The notes: a model not told the origin generated them from the sequence alone. DNA of 64,000 nt from Streptococcus sanguinis (GCF_900475275.1 NZ_LS483364.1:558001-622000); one strand, 5' to 3'. Shown: positions 17,550-26,034, counted from the stretch's first letter. Numbers and translations are program-made.

Positions 17550-19358
17550 TTGAAATTACATAAAATTATCATTCAGGGATATAAACGTCACAAAAAGACC
17601 GAACTATTATTTTCGGATGCTACTTTTCTAATCGGGGAAAATAATGTTGGCAAGAGTAGTGTTTTAGAAGCTGTTGAATTATTACTCACAGATAGTAAAA
17701 AAATTGAGGAATCGTTGTTTTATCTAGATGAATCTGGCAATAGAGTTGATAGAATTGTGTTGGAGGCTGAATTTCGAGAGCTGGGTGAAGAAGCGAAAAG
17801 TTGGCGTGGCTTTAAAGGTCGTTTGTTTTCTTATGAAGAAGATACGAATACAAAATATAGATTCTTCTATAAAAAAACATTTTCAAAGGATGGTTCTCGT
17901 AAAGTAGAGGCAAAGAGTCTAGAAAAAAAACTAAAATCTGAGTTTGTTAGCCTTAAAACAATTGCAGAATTTATTGATAAAGGTTTTGATGAATCGAAGT
18001 TAGAGAAACCATTCGATGATATTAAAAAGAAATTGAATAAAAAGCAACTTGCAGATTTTTTTGATATTTATGAATCGGACTTTGATTTTTATGATTATGG
18101 TGACAATGAAGTCTGGGTAGAAAATCCTGGTGGTATAGCTGGAAATGTACTAGCAAAGTTACCAAAAATTTTATTTATTCCAGCTTATGATAATCGCGAA
18201 GATTTAGGTGAAAACAGAGGTGCACTTCAGTCAATTCTGTATGAGTTATTTACGGAAGTAAGAAATTCTTCAGCTCATTATAAAGAGGCACAAAAGCATT
18301 TAGACTTGTTATCAAAAGAAATGAATGCTCAAAAAAGCGAGACATCATTTGGTAAAATGATGACAGAGTTAAATGCTACTATGGATAGTGTGTTTTCAGG
18401 TGTTTCTATGAAAGCGACAACAATTCTTTCGGATCCTGATAAGACAATTAAACCAACATTTAATGTTACTATGCTTAGTAATATTGAAACCTCAGTTGAG
18501 CACCAAGGAACTGGTGTAATTAGATCGGCTGTATTTGCATTGTTAAAATACAAAGCTGAGAGAGATTTACGAAAAGTGAATCAAGAAAGAAATTTAATAA
18601 TTTGTTTCGAGGAACCAGAAATTTATCTTCATCCAAATGCAGCTAATCAAATGAGGGATACTATTTATGATTTAGCTTATTCTGGAAGTAATCAAATTAT
18701 TTGTACAACTCATTCTCCATATATGATAGATCTTAGTCGGAAAGCTGGGCAAGTATTGAACTATCTCTCATTTGATAGTAGTGAAGATGATTTGCCTATT
18801 ATTAAAAATAATCCATTTAATCATAAGGAAGCATTCAAAAAATTACATGAGGAAGATAAAGTATATGTGAAATTATTATTAAAAATGGATGATTACCTAT
18901 CCAGAATCTTTTTTGCTAAGAATGTACTAATTATTGAAGGCGACACAGAAGAGATTGTTCTTAGAGAGACAATATTAGCTACACCTGATGAATTGAAGAA
19001 AAAGATTAAAAACGATTGGCAGATAATACGTGCAAGAGGGAAACCAGTAATTATTTCTGTAATCAAGTATATGAGAGCTATGGGAATTATACCTTATGTT
19101 ATGCATGATAAAGATAGTGGAACAACTGGAGCAGTGAAATTTAATCAACCTATTCGAGAAGCTTTAGAATGTGATTCAAAACTATTTGTTTTAGAGGAGT
19201 GCATTGAAGAAGTTTTAGGCTATGAAGCACCTAGTGCAGACAAACCATACAATGCCTTTAAATATATTCAAGATAATTGGATAACAGAAGATAGGTATGA
19301 TTATGATAAAATTTCAGAAAAATGGAGAAATACTTTTGAGAAAATATTTAAAGATTAA
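17550..19358 (+). CDS. OLD-family ATP-dependent nuclease (ABC ATPase + TOPRIM)
   Basis: A 602-residue protein. The N-terminal ABC-type ATPase has Walker A GENNVGKSS (29-37), a signature-like region EHQGTGVIRSAVFALLKY, Walker B LIICFEEPEIYLHP (about 353) and the H-loop TTHSPYMID. A C-terminal TOPRIM nuclease follows with LIIEGDTEE (about 463) and MHDKDSGT (about 518). OLD proteins cut DNA and serve in phage defence (P2 Old, GajA, PARIS-like). No UvrD helicase or other partner is adjacent, so a stand-alone class 1 type is likely. It starts at TTG behind AGGAG, 20 bp after valS, and is AT-rich unlike valS, indicating acquisition. Confidence 0.85.
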   Translation: MKLHKIIIQGYKRHKKTELLFSDATFLIGENNVGKSSVLEAVELLLTDSKKIEESLFYLDESGNRVDRIVLEAEFRELGEEAKSWRGFKGRLFSYEEDTNTKYRFFYKKTFSKDGSRKVEAKSLEKKLKSEFVSLKTIAEFIDKGFDESKLEKPFDDIKKKLNKKQLADFFDIYESDFDFYDYGDNEVWVENPGGIAGNVLAKLPKILFIPAYDNREDLGENRGALQSILYELFTEVRNSSAHYKEAQKHLDLLSKEMNAQKSETSFGKMMTELNATMDSVFSGVSMKATTILSDPDKTIKPTFNVTMLSNIETSVEHQGTGVIRSAVFALLKYKAERDLRKVNQERNLIICFEEPEIYLHPNAANQMRDTIYDLAYSGSNQIICTTHSPYMIDLSRKAGQVLNYLSFDSSEDDLPIIKNNPFNHKEAFKKLHEEDKVYVKLLLKMDDYLSRIFFAKNVLIIEGDTEEIVLRETILATPDELKKKIKNDWQIIRARGKPVIISVIKYMRAMGIIPYVMHDKDSGTTGAVKFNQPIREALECDSKLFVLEECIEEVLGYEAPSADKPYNAFKYIQDNWITEDRYDYDKISEKWRNTFEKIFKD

Positions 19359-19448
19359 TTAATTTTAAAAATTTGATATTACGAAGGTTAATTCTCTTAT
19401 AAATATATCTATGAATATATTTCTCAGAAAGCCGCTTACCACGCGACA

Positions 19449-19704
19449 AATTCTTTCAATTCAAACTCGCGCGAAAACAATATTGCAGCTTTCTTCTCTG
19501 GTGTTGGGGGAATTGAGCTGATATTTGAATAGACCACCGAGTTCCGACTGATGTAGGCTAATTAGTTTTTATTAGTATGTACGCTAGATATATCAATTAG
19601 ATCATCCATACACTCAGCTGGATTATTGTGATATTCACGGGGTTCAGCCAGAGGATATCCCAGCTAGGCATTTGGAGACTACTATGAAAGCCTCTACTTT
19701 ACCT
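19449..19704 (+). pseudogene. Remnant of a DNA (cytosine-5) methyltransferase
   Basis: Two fragments in different frames together recall the first part of a C5 DNA methyltransferase. At 19482-19529 IAAFFSGVGGIELIFE is motif I (SAM-binding), ended at once by a TAG. At 19588-19668, in the next frame, IYQLDHPYTQLDYCDIHG and then VQPEDIPARHLE match the stretch before the PCQ catalytic motif (usually DI..V.PEDIPDHD). The catalytic Pro-Cys and everything after it are missing. Stops and frameshifts separate the parts. It lies 90 bp after the OLD gene, so a former restriction-modification or defence island is likely. Confidence 0.75.
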
Positions 19705-19714
19705 TAAACTCCTC

Positions 19715-19750
19715 AACCAAGTTCAGTTTCATCTGAGCTTGGTTTTTCTT
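19715..19750 (+). terminator. Terminator before gnd
   Basis: A 12-bp stem AACCAAGTTCAG/CTGAGCTTGGTT (minor mismatch) with a 6-nt loop, followed by TTTTCTTTCC. It is the first terminator after valS and may be the original valS terminator, now displaced by the OLD gene and the methyltransferase remnant. Confidence 0.75.
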
Positions 19751-19842
19751 TCCATCAACCCTCACAATCCCTCACCGACTTAATACTTTCTTTTAAGCCT
19801 TAAAAATGATAAAATAAGACAAACAAACTATAGGAGAACATA

Positions 19843-21267
19843 ATGACTAAAGCAAATTTTGGTGTTGTTGGTATGGCTGTTATGGGCCGTAACCTTGCCC
19901 TAAATATCGAATCTCGTGGCTATACAGTTGCCATTTATAACCGCTCAGCAAATAAGACAGAGGACGTCATTGCCTCTCATCCTGAGAAAAACTTTGTGCC
20001 AAGCTATGATGTGGAGTCTTTTGTAAACTCTATCGAAAAGCCACGTCGGATTATGCTGATGGTTCAAGCTGGTCCTGGTACAGATGCGACTATTCAGGCC
20101 TTGCTCCCTCACTTGGATAAGGGCGATATCCTGATTGACGGTGGGAATACATTCTACAAAGATACTATTCGCCGCAATGAAGAGTTGGCTAACTCTGGCA
20201 TCAACTTCATCGGTACAGGTGTTTCCGGTGGTGAAAAGGGTGCATTGGAAGGACCATCTATTATGCCGGGTGGTCAAAAAGAAGCTTATGAGTTGGTAGC
20301 CGATGTCTTGGAAGAAATCTCTGCTAAAGCTCCTGAAGACGGCGCACCATGTGTGACCTATATCGGTCCTGATGGCGCTGGTCACTATGTAAAAATGGTC
20401 CATAACGGGATTGAGTACGGTGATATGCAGCTTATCGCTGAAAGTTATGACCTGATGCAGCACTTGCTGGGGCTTTCAGCTAGTGAAATGGCTGACATCT
20501 TCACAGAGTGGAACAAAGGCGAGCTAGACAGCTATCTGATTGAGATTACAGCGGATATCTTGACACGCAAGGACGATGAAGGTCAAGATGGCCCAATTGT
20601 TGATTACATTCTGGATGCGGCTGGTAATAAAGGAACTGGTAAGTGGACCAGTCAATCTTCTCTGGATTTAGGTGTGCCGCTGCCATTGATTACAGAGTCA
20701 GTCTTTGCGCGTTACATTTCCACCTACAAGGATGAGCGTGTGGCAGCCAGCAAGGTATTGCCAAAACCAGCTACTTTCACCTTTGAGGGAGACAAGGCAG
20801 AGTTGATTGAAAAGATCCGCCAGGCTCTTTACTTCTCAAAAATCATGTCTTATGCTCAAGGATTTGCTCAATTGCGTGTAGCTTCTAAGGAAAACAACTG
20901 GAATCTGCCGTTTGGTGAGATTGCTTCTATCTGGCGTGCTGGCTGTATCATCCGTGCTCGCTTCCTGCAAAAGATTACAGACGCATACGGTCGTGATGCT
21001 GACCTTGCAAACCTGCTCTTAGATGAATACTTCATGGATATTACGGCTAAGTATCAGCAGGCAGTTCGTGATGTTGTCAGCTTGGCTGTGCAAGCAGGTG
21101 TACCAGTACCAACCTTCTCCAGTGCCATTGCTTACTTTGATAGCTACCGTGCAGAAAATCTGCCAGCTAATCTGATTCAGGCGCAGCGTGATTACTTTGG
21201 TGCTCATACGTACAACCGTAAAGACAAAGAAGGTACCTACCACTATTCTTGGTACGACGAAAAATAG
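19843..21267 (+). CDS. gnd: 6-phosphogluconate dehydrogenase (decarboxylating)
   Basis: A 474-residue enzyme of the oxidative pentose phosphate pathway, converting 6-phosphogluconate to ribulose 5-phosphate with NADPH and CO2. The NADP fold begins [14 protein letters not shown], the substrate loop [21 protein letters not shown] is intact and the C-terminal dimer tail is full length. Start supported by AGGAG 6 nt upstream, with a -10-like GATAAAAT about 35 bp before. ritR follows 9 bp later, the same order as in pneumococcus, so NADPH supply and redox sensing are linked on one transcript. Confidence 0.96.
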   Translation: MTKANFGVVGMAVMGRNLALNIESRGYTVAIYNRSANKTEDVIASHPEKNFVPSYDVESFVNSIEKPRRIMLMVQAGPGTDATIQALLPHLDKGDILIDGGNTFYKDTIRRNEELANSGINFIGTGVSGGEKGALEGPSIMPGGQKEAYELVADVLEEISAKAPEDGAPCVTYIGPDGAGHYVKMVHNGIEYGDMQLIAESYDLMQHLLGLSASEMADIFTEWNKGELDSYLIEITADILTRKDDEGQDGPIVDYILDAAGNKGTGKWTSQSSLDLGVPLPLITESVFARYISTYKDERVAASKVLPKPATFTFEGDKAELIEKIRQALYFSKIMSYAQGFAQLRVASKENNWNLPFGEIASIWRAGCIIRARFLQKITDAYGRDADLANLLLDEYFMDITAKYQQAVRDVVSLAVQAGVPVPTFSSAIAYFDSYRAENLPANLIQAQRDYFGAHTYNRKDKEGTYHYSWYDEK

Positions 21268-21276
21268 GATAGGCCT

Positions 21277-21966
21277 ATGGCAAAGCGAATTTTACTAGTA
21301 GAAAATGAAAAAAATCTTGCCCGATTTGTGAGTTTGGAACTGCAAAAAGAAAGCTTTCTTGTAGATTTGGCTGAGACTGGTCATGAGGGACTGGCTCTGG
21401 CAAAAGATGTGGATTATGACTTGCTCCTGCTCAACTATGATCTTCAAGATATGACTGCCAGCGATTTTGCTAAGCAGCTGAGCTTGATTAAGCCAGCTTC
21501 GGTCATTATCGTTTTGGCTAGTCGCGAAGAGATTGCGGAGCAACAGGAAGCAATCCAGCATTTTGCTGTTTCCTATGTAGTCAAGCCCTTCATTATCAGT
21601 GATTTAGTGGAGCGTGTCTCTATTATTTTCCGCGGGCGTGACTTTATTGACCAGCACTGCAGCCTCTTGAAAATTCCGACCTCTTATCGCAATCTGCGAG
21701 TGGATATTAAAAATCATACGGTTTACCGTGGTGAGGAAGTTATTGCACTGACGCGGCGGGAGTACGATCTGCTGGTGACCCTGATGGGCAGCAATAAGGT
21801 CATGAGCCGTGAGCAGCTGCTGGAGCGTGTCTGGAAGTACGAGAGCGCAACGGAGACCAACGTTGTAGATGTTTATATTCGTTATCTGCGCAGTAAAATT
21901 GATGTGGAAGGGCAGCCAAGCTATATCAAAACCGTTCGCGGTGTTGGTTATGCCATGCAAGAATAG
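21277..21966 (+). CDS. ritR: Orphan redox response regulator RitR
   Basis: A 229-residue OmpR-type regulator with no histidine kinase nearby. The receiver's usual phospho-acceptor Asp is replaced by Asn53 (LLLLNYDL) and a single Cys128 (DQHCSLL) sits in the linker helix. These are exactly the features of pneumococcal RitR, which represses iron uptake and is switched by oxidation of Cys128 to a disulfide-linked dimer. The C-terminal winged helix (VIALTRREYDLLVTLM ... YIKTVRGVGYAM) is complete. It is 9 bp after gnd, with a terminator directly behind. Confidence 0.92.
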   Translation: MAKRILLVENEKNLARFVSLELQKESFLVDLAETGHEGLALAKDVDYDLLLLNYDLQDMTASDFAKQLSLIKPASVIIVLASREEIAEQQEAIQHFAVSYVVKPFIISDLVERVSIIFRGRDFIDQHCSLLKIPTSYRNLRVDIKNHTVYRGEEVIALTRREYDLLVTLMGSNKVMSREQLLERVWKYESATETNVVDVYIRYLRSKIDVEGQPSYIKTVRGVGYAMQE

Positions 21967-21974
21967 AAAATTAA

Positions 21975-22008
21975 AGACTCTGTTCCCCTTAGGAGACGGA
22001 GTTTTTTT
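21975..22008 (+). terminator. Terminator after gnd-ritR
   Basis: Stem AGACTCTGTTCC/GGAGACGGAGT (wobble pairs) followed by seven T, 9 bp after the ritR stop. Confidence 0.8.
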
Positions 22009-22061
22009 GCGCTTGTTACAGTATTGATAGGAGAAATAATGCAGACTTTTTGGTTTTTCTA

Positions 22062-22075
22062 TGCAATCGTTTTCG
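22062..22075 (+). promoter_or_regulatory. Upstream cre site of PTS gene
   Basis: TGCAATCGTTTTCG matches the CcpA consensus TGNAANCGNTNNCA at every defined base but the last. It lies about 100 bp before the PTS promoter and could form a loop with the perfect cre at 22201. Confidence 0.6.
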
Positions 22076-22159
22076 TTAAAATATAGCAAGAATATGGCTG
22101 GTAAAAAGAAATTTTAGCCTTTGGGATGCAAAAAAAGAGAAAATATTTTTATAAAAGCC

Positions 22160-22214
22160 TTTACAAAATAAAAAATCGTGCTATAATAGATGTATCGACA
22201 TGCAAACGATTTCA
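22160..22214 (+). promoter_or_regulatory. Promoter and cre site of glucose/maltose PTS
   Basis: TTTACA (22160-22165), 16 bp, then an extended -10 TGCTATAAT ending at 22187. Twelve bases later TGCAAACGATTTCA (22201-22214) is a perfect match to the CcpA cre consensus. A cre just past the start point suggests repression by road-block when preferred sugar is plentiful. Confidence 0.85.
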
Positions 22215-22254
22215 CAAAAACGGACTTGTTTGCAAAAAAAATAAGGAGGTCTGA

Positions 22255-24456
22255 ATGATGAAAGATTCATTCAAGAACATTTTTAGCTTTGAATTTTGGC
22301 AAAAATTCGGTAAAGCTTTGATGGTGGTCGTTGCTGTTATGCCGGCAGCAGGACTGATGATTAGTATCGGTAAGACAGTTCCAATGATTAACCAAGATTG
22401 GGGAATCTTAGTCACTATTGGTGGCGTAATGGAACAAATTGGTTGGGGTGTTATCGGTAATCTTCATATTTTATTTGCTCTAGCTATTGGTGGAAACTGG
22501 GCTAAAGAACGAGCTGGCGGTGCCTTTGCGGCTGGTTTGTCCTTCATTTTAATTAATCGAATTACTGGTGTTCTATTTGGGGTAACTGGCGAATTGTTAT
22601 CTAAACCAAATGCTACGGTGCACACTATGAGTTTCGGTATTAAATCATTGGATCTTTCTCTGAAAGTGTCTGATTATTTTGAATTAATTCTAGGAGCCCC
22701 TGCTCTTAAAATGGGAGTTTTTGTCGGAATTATTGCTGGTTTTGTCGGAGCAACTGCTTACAATAAATATTATAATTTCCGAAAACTTCCAGACGCCTTA
22801 TCTTTCTTTAATGGGAAAAGATTTGTTCCTTTTGTTGTCATCTTAAACTCAACTATTATTGCTTTAATTCTTGGTGTATTTTGGCCGTTTATTCAGGCGG
22901 GAATTAATGCCTTTGGTATTTGGATTACAAATGCACCGCCAATTTTGGCACCATTTATCTATGGTACACTAGAACGTCTCTTGCTTCCATTTGGTTTGCA
23001 CCACATGTTGACTATTCCAATGAACTATACTGAGCTAGGTGGTACCTACATAATCCAAACAGGAACAGACATTGGTAAAGAAATTGCTGGTCAAGATCCA
23101 CTTTGGTTGGCTTGGGTTCAGGACTTAATTAGTCTGAAAGGAAGTAATCCATCTAAATATCAAGACCTTCTTGCCGCATATACTCCAGCTCGCTTCAAAG
23201 TTGGTCAGATGATTGGATCTTTCGGTATTCTTATGGGGGTAGTAGCAGCTATCTATCACAATGTGGATGCTGACAAGAAACACAAATACAAAGGTATGAT
23301 GATTGCGACTGCTCTGGCAACCTTCTTGACAGGGGTTACTGAGCCAATCGAGTACATGTTCATGTTTGTAGCGACACCGCTATACATCATTTATGCTTTT
23401 GTACAAGGGGCAGCTTTTGCTATGGCTGATATTGTTGATTTGCGTGTTCACTCTTTTGGCTCAATTGAGTTCTTAACTCGTACCCCTATGACTGTTAAGG
23501 CTGGTCTTGGTGGAGATATCATCAACTTTATCTGGGTAACGATTCTCTTTGGTGTTGTGATGTACTTCATTTCTAACTTCATGATCAAGAAGTTCAACTA
23601 TGCGACTCCAGGACGTAACGGTAACTATGAGACAGCAGAAGGTTCAGATGAAGCTTCTTCATCAGAGTCAACTGGTGGTAAAGTTGCTGCAGCTTCTCAA
23701 GCAGTAAATGTTATCAATCTTCTTGGCGGCCGCGCTAACATCGTTGATGTAGATGCATGTATGACTCGTCTGCGTGTGACTGTCAAGGATGCTGAAAAAG
23801 TTGGAACAGAAGAACAGTGGAAAGCTGAAGGCGCTATGGGCTTGGTTATGAAAGGCCAAGGCGTTCAAGCTATCTACGGACCAAAAGCTGACGTTCTCAA
23901 ATCTGATATTCAAGACTTGTTGGATTCTGGTGAAGTGATTCCTGAAACACTTCCTAGCCAAAAAGCAGAATCAGCGGCTGCCAAAGTTACTTACAAAGGT
24001 GTGACTGAGGAGGTTGAAACTGTTGCGGACGGTCAAGTCATTGACTTGGCAGATGTTAAAGATCCAGTATTCTCACAAAAAATGATGGGTGATGGATTTG
24101 CAGTTGAGCCAGAAAATGGTAAAATTTATTCACCAGTTGCTGGTACAGTAACTAGCGTCTTCCCTAGCAAGCATGCTATCGGTCTTGTGACAGATAACGG
24201 CTTGGAAGTCTTAGTACATATTGGTTTGGAAACTGTTAGCCTTGAAGGTAAACCATTTGAAGTTCATGTTTCTGAAGGTCAAAAAGTTGCAGCTGGAGAT
24301 CTTCTAGTCACAGCTGACTTGGAAGCAATCAAGGAAGCAGGACGTGAAACTTCAACAATCGTAGTCTTCACAAATGCAGCAGCTATCAAGTCTGTGACAG
24401 TAGAAAAACTTGGTCAAGCATCTGCTAAGACAGTTGTTGCTAAGGTTGAATTGTAA
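22255..24456 (+). CDS. ptsG: PTS glucose/maltose permease, EIICBA
   Basis: A 733-residue single-chain phosphotransferase permease. The EIIC membrane domain (about 1-430) has the substrate-site signature TGVTEPIEY. After a Ser-rich linker (about 463-475) comes EIIB with phospho-Cys502 (VDACMTRLRV), then a second linker and EIIA with phospho-His655 (VLVHIGLETV). It imports and phosphorylates sugar using phosphate passed from HPr. Family and size fit both glucose PtsG and maltose MalT; the next gene, which resembles a maltose-6'-phosphate phosphatase, favours maltose as at least one substrate. Two cre sites and a strong promoter precede it; AAGGAGG supports the start. Confidence 0.9.
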   Translation: MMKDSFKNIFSFEFWQKFGKALMVVVAVMPAAGLMISIGKTVPMINQDWGILVTIGGVMEQIGWGVIGNLHILFALAIGGNWAKERAGGAFAAGLSFILINRITGVLFGVTGELLSKPNATVHTMSFGIKSLDLSLKVSDYFELILGAPALKMGVFVGIIAGFVGATAYNKYYNFRKLPDALSFFNGKRFVPFVVILNSTIIALILGVFWPFIQAGINAFGIWITNAPPILAPFIYGTLERLLLPFGLHHMLTIPMNYTELGGTYIIQTGTDIGKEIAGQDPLWLAWVQDLISLKGSNPSKYQDLLAAYTPARFKVGQMIGSFGILMGVVAAIYHNVDADKKHKYKGMMIATALATFLTGVTEPIEYMFMFVATPLYIIYAFVQGAAFAMADIVDLRVHSFGSIEFLTRTPMTVKAGLGGDIINFIWVTILFGVVMYFISNFMIKKFNYATPGRNGNYETAEGSDEASSSESTGGKVAAASQAVNVINLLGGRANIVDVDACMTRLRVTVKDAEKVGTEEQWKAEGAMGLVMKGQGVQAIYGPKADVLKSDIQDLLDSGEVIPETLPSQKAESAAAKVTYKGVTEEVETVADGQVIDLADVKDPVFSQKMMGDGFAVEPENGKIYSPVAGTVTSVFPSKHAIGLVTDNGLEVLVHIGLETVSLEGKPFEVHVSEGQKVAAGDLLVTADLEAIKEAGRETSTIVVFTNAAAIKSVTVEKLGQASAKTVVAKVEL

Positions 24457-24473
24457 AATAGAAAAGAGAAATC

Positions 24474-25289
24474 ATGGCAAAATTCCTGACGTTAAATACT
24501 CATAGTTGGATGGAAGAAGGGCAAGAAATCAAGCTTAATCAGTTGGTAGAGCGCATTCTTCAAGAAAAATATGATGTCATTTGCCTGCAGGAAGTCAATC
24601 AATTAACGGAGTCTGAACAGGTTGTTCAGGCTCCTTTCTATCAGGCGGTTGAAGGAGCGATTGCGATTCATCAAGACAACTTTGCTCTATGTCTGGTAGA
24701 AAAGTTGGCTGAGGCAGGATTGGACTATCATTGGTCCTGGGCCTATAATCATATTGGGTTTGATATTTACAACGAAGGAGTGGCAATCCTATCTAGAAAT
24801 CCTATGGCTCCTAGAGAAGTTCTAGTATCAGAAGCCAATGATCCTAAGGATTACCATACCCGCAAGGTCTTGCTAGCCGAGACTGAGGTAGAAGGTCAAT
24901 TGCTGACAATCGCCTCCTGCCATCTGTCTTGGTGGGACAAAGGTTTTCAGGGGGAATGGGCTAAGCTTGAAGCAGAGCTTCTCAAGGTTAAAACTCCTCT
25001 GGTCCTCATGGGCGATTTCAACAATCCAGTCGGCCAGCAAGGTTACCAGACCATCTTAGCCAGTCCACTGAAGCTGCAGGATAGTCATACTGCTGCAAAA
25101 GAAGCTATCGGAGAGGCGACAGTAGAAGGGACTATTGCAGGCTGGGATGATAATAAGCATGCTCTGAAGATAGACTATGTTTTCACTAGTCAAGGGATGG
25201 ACATTGAGCGCTCCGCTGTCGTTTTTGACGGGAAAGCAACACCTGTTGTCAGTGACCACTTTGGTTTAGAAGTACAAGTGACATGTTAG
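24474..25289 (+). CDS. mapP: Endonuclease/exonuclease/phosphatase-fold protein, candidate maltose-6'-phosphate phosphatase
   Basis: A 271-residue EEP-fold metal-dependent hydrolase. Conserved residues are Asn in LTLNTHSW, the metal Glu in CLQEVNQ, catalytic-region His in SCHLSWW, Asp and Asn in MGDFNNP, and the closing SDHFGLEV. It is 17 bp behind the EIICBA gene. In Enterococcus faecalis the gene directly behind the maltose PTS permease gene encodes MapP, which removes phosphate from maltose 6'-phosphate so that maltose phosphorylase can act. The same arrangement here makes that function the best guess, but the fold also covers DNases and lipid phosphatases. Confidence 0.65.
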   Translation: MAKFLTLNTHSWMEEGQEIKLNQLVERILQEKYDVICLQEVNQLTESEQVVQAPFYQAVEGAIAIHQDNFALCLVEKLAEAGLDYHWSWAYNHIGFDIYNEGVAILSRNPMAPREVLVSEANDPKDYHTRKVLLAETEVEGQLLTIASCHLSWWDKGFQGEWAKLEAELLKVKTPLVLMGDFNNPVGQQGYQTILASPLKLQDSHTAAKEAIGEATVEGTIAGWDDNKHALKIDYVFTSQGMDIERSAVVFDGKATPVVSDHFGLEVQVTC

Positions 25290-25292
25290 TAT

Positions 25293-25327
25293 AATTAAAA
25301 GCAGTTCAATCTGAACTGCTTTTAATT
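25293..25327. terminator. Bidirectional terminator between mapP and lipoprotein gene
   Basis: A 16-bp perfect stem AATTAAAAGCAGTTCA/TGAACTGCTTTTAATT with a 3-nt loop. It lies between two convergent genes and carries A and T runs on both arms. Confidence 0.9.
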
Positions 25328-25820
25328 ATTTCTCACATCCGATACCATCACCATCTCTATCAAGGTGACGACCATATCCAGGTTGTCCTTGGTAAACGGG
25401 TGCAGCACCAGCTGCTCTTGCTTCGGAGCAATTTTTGTAATAAACATTAGCTTGAGGCTGTTCTTGAGCTACCTGAGAATCTGCTTTCTCTTGTTGCTTT
25501 TGAGCCTCAGCAGCAGCTTCTTCTTGTTGCCTTTGGAGTTCCGCAGCCTTTTTAGCTTCCTCTTGCGCTATTCTTTCCTGTTCCGCTTTTGCAGCAGCTT
25601 CCTTTTCTTCTTTTTCAGTCTTGGCTTTTTCTGTATTCTCTATTTTGGCTGAATCATTTTGTGTAGATGAACTACTACTTGATGAGCTAATACTTGAGGA
25701 AGATGACGAGAGACTAGGAAGAGCTTCTGTATTATCTGTGTCTGAAGAGCAAGCAGCAAGAGATGTGCAAGCTAGCAAGATGCAAGAGTAAGCGATTATT
25801 TTCTTATTTGTTAATATCAT
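25326..25820 (-). CDS. Lipoprotein with excalibur calcium-binding domain
   Basis: A 164-residue lipoprotein precursor. A short basic N-terminus and hydrophobic helix lead to the lipobox LAAC, then a Ser-rich stalk. A long Glu/Lys/Ala/Gln coiled coil (about 65-125) is followed by a C-terminal excalibur domain, YYKNCSEARAAGAAP ... RDGDGIGCEK, whose DxDxDG loop resembles calcium-binding sites. It should be anchored outside the membrane with the coiled coil reaching into the wall. The start at 25820 is chosen because AAAGGAG lies 7-8 nt upstream; a longer frame to 25856 lacks this. A perfect cre site overlaps its promoter. Confidence 0.85.
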   Translation of the reverse strand: MILTNKKIIAYSCILLACTSLAACSSDTDNTEALPSLSSSSSSISSSSSSSSTQNDSAKIENTEKAKTEKEEKEAAAKAEQERIAQEEAKKAAELQRQQEEAAAEAQKQQEKADSQVAQEQPQANVYYKNCSEARAAGAAPVYQGQPGYGRHLDRDGDGIGCEK

Positions 25821-25841
25821 AATAATCTCCTTTAAGTAAAA

Positions 25842-25876
25842 TGATAGCGTTTTCAAATATATTGTATAAAAATTTA
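25842..25876 (-). promoter_or_regulatory. Promoter and cre site of the excalibur lipoprotein
   Basis: On the minus strand a -10-like TACAAT (about 25862-25867) is followed by TGAAAACGCTATCA (complement of 25842-25855), a perfect match to the CcpA consensus over the expected start point. Catabolite control of this surface protein is therefore likely. Confidence 0.7.
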
Positions 25877-26034
25877 TATAGAAAAAGAATAACAGATTGG
25901 CGTTTATTGTCTAATTTCTGTCAAAAAAAATTAACAAAAAAGATTTTATCAACTGTTATTAACCCAAACGGCTGTCTTTTGTTATTCTTGAAAACGTGTT
26001 ATAATGAAGTATTAGGATTCTAGGAGGAAATGGT

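Noticed and set aside
19945..20463. 172-codon minus-strand frame opposite gnd
   Set aside because: Complete overlap with the unmistakable 6-phosphogluconate dehydrogenase gene.
21604..22089. 161-codon minus-strand frame opposite ritR and its terminator
   Set aside because: Runs over ritR, a terminator and a cre site; no plausible product.
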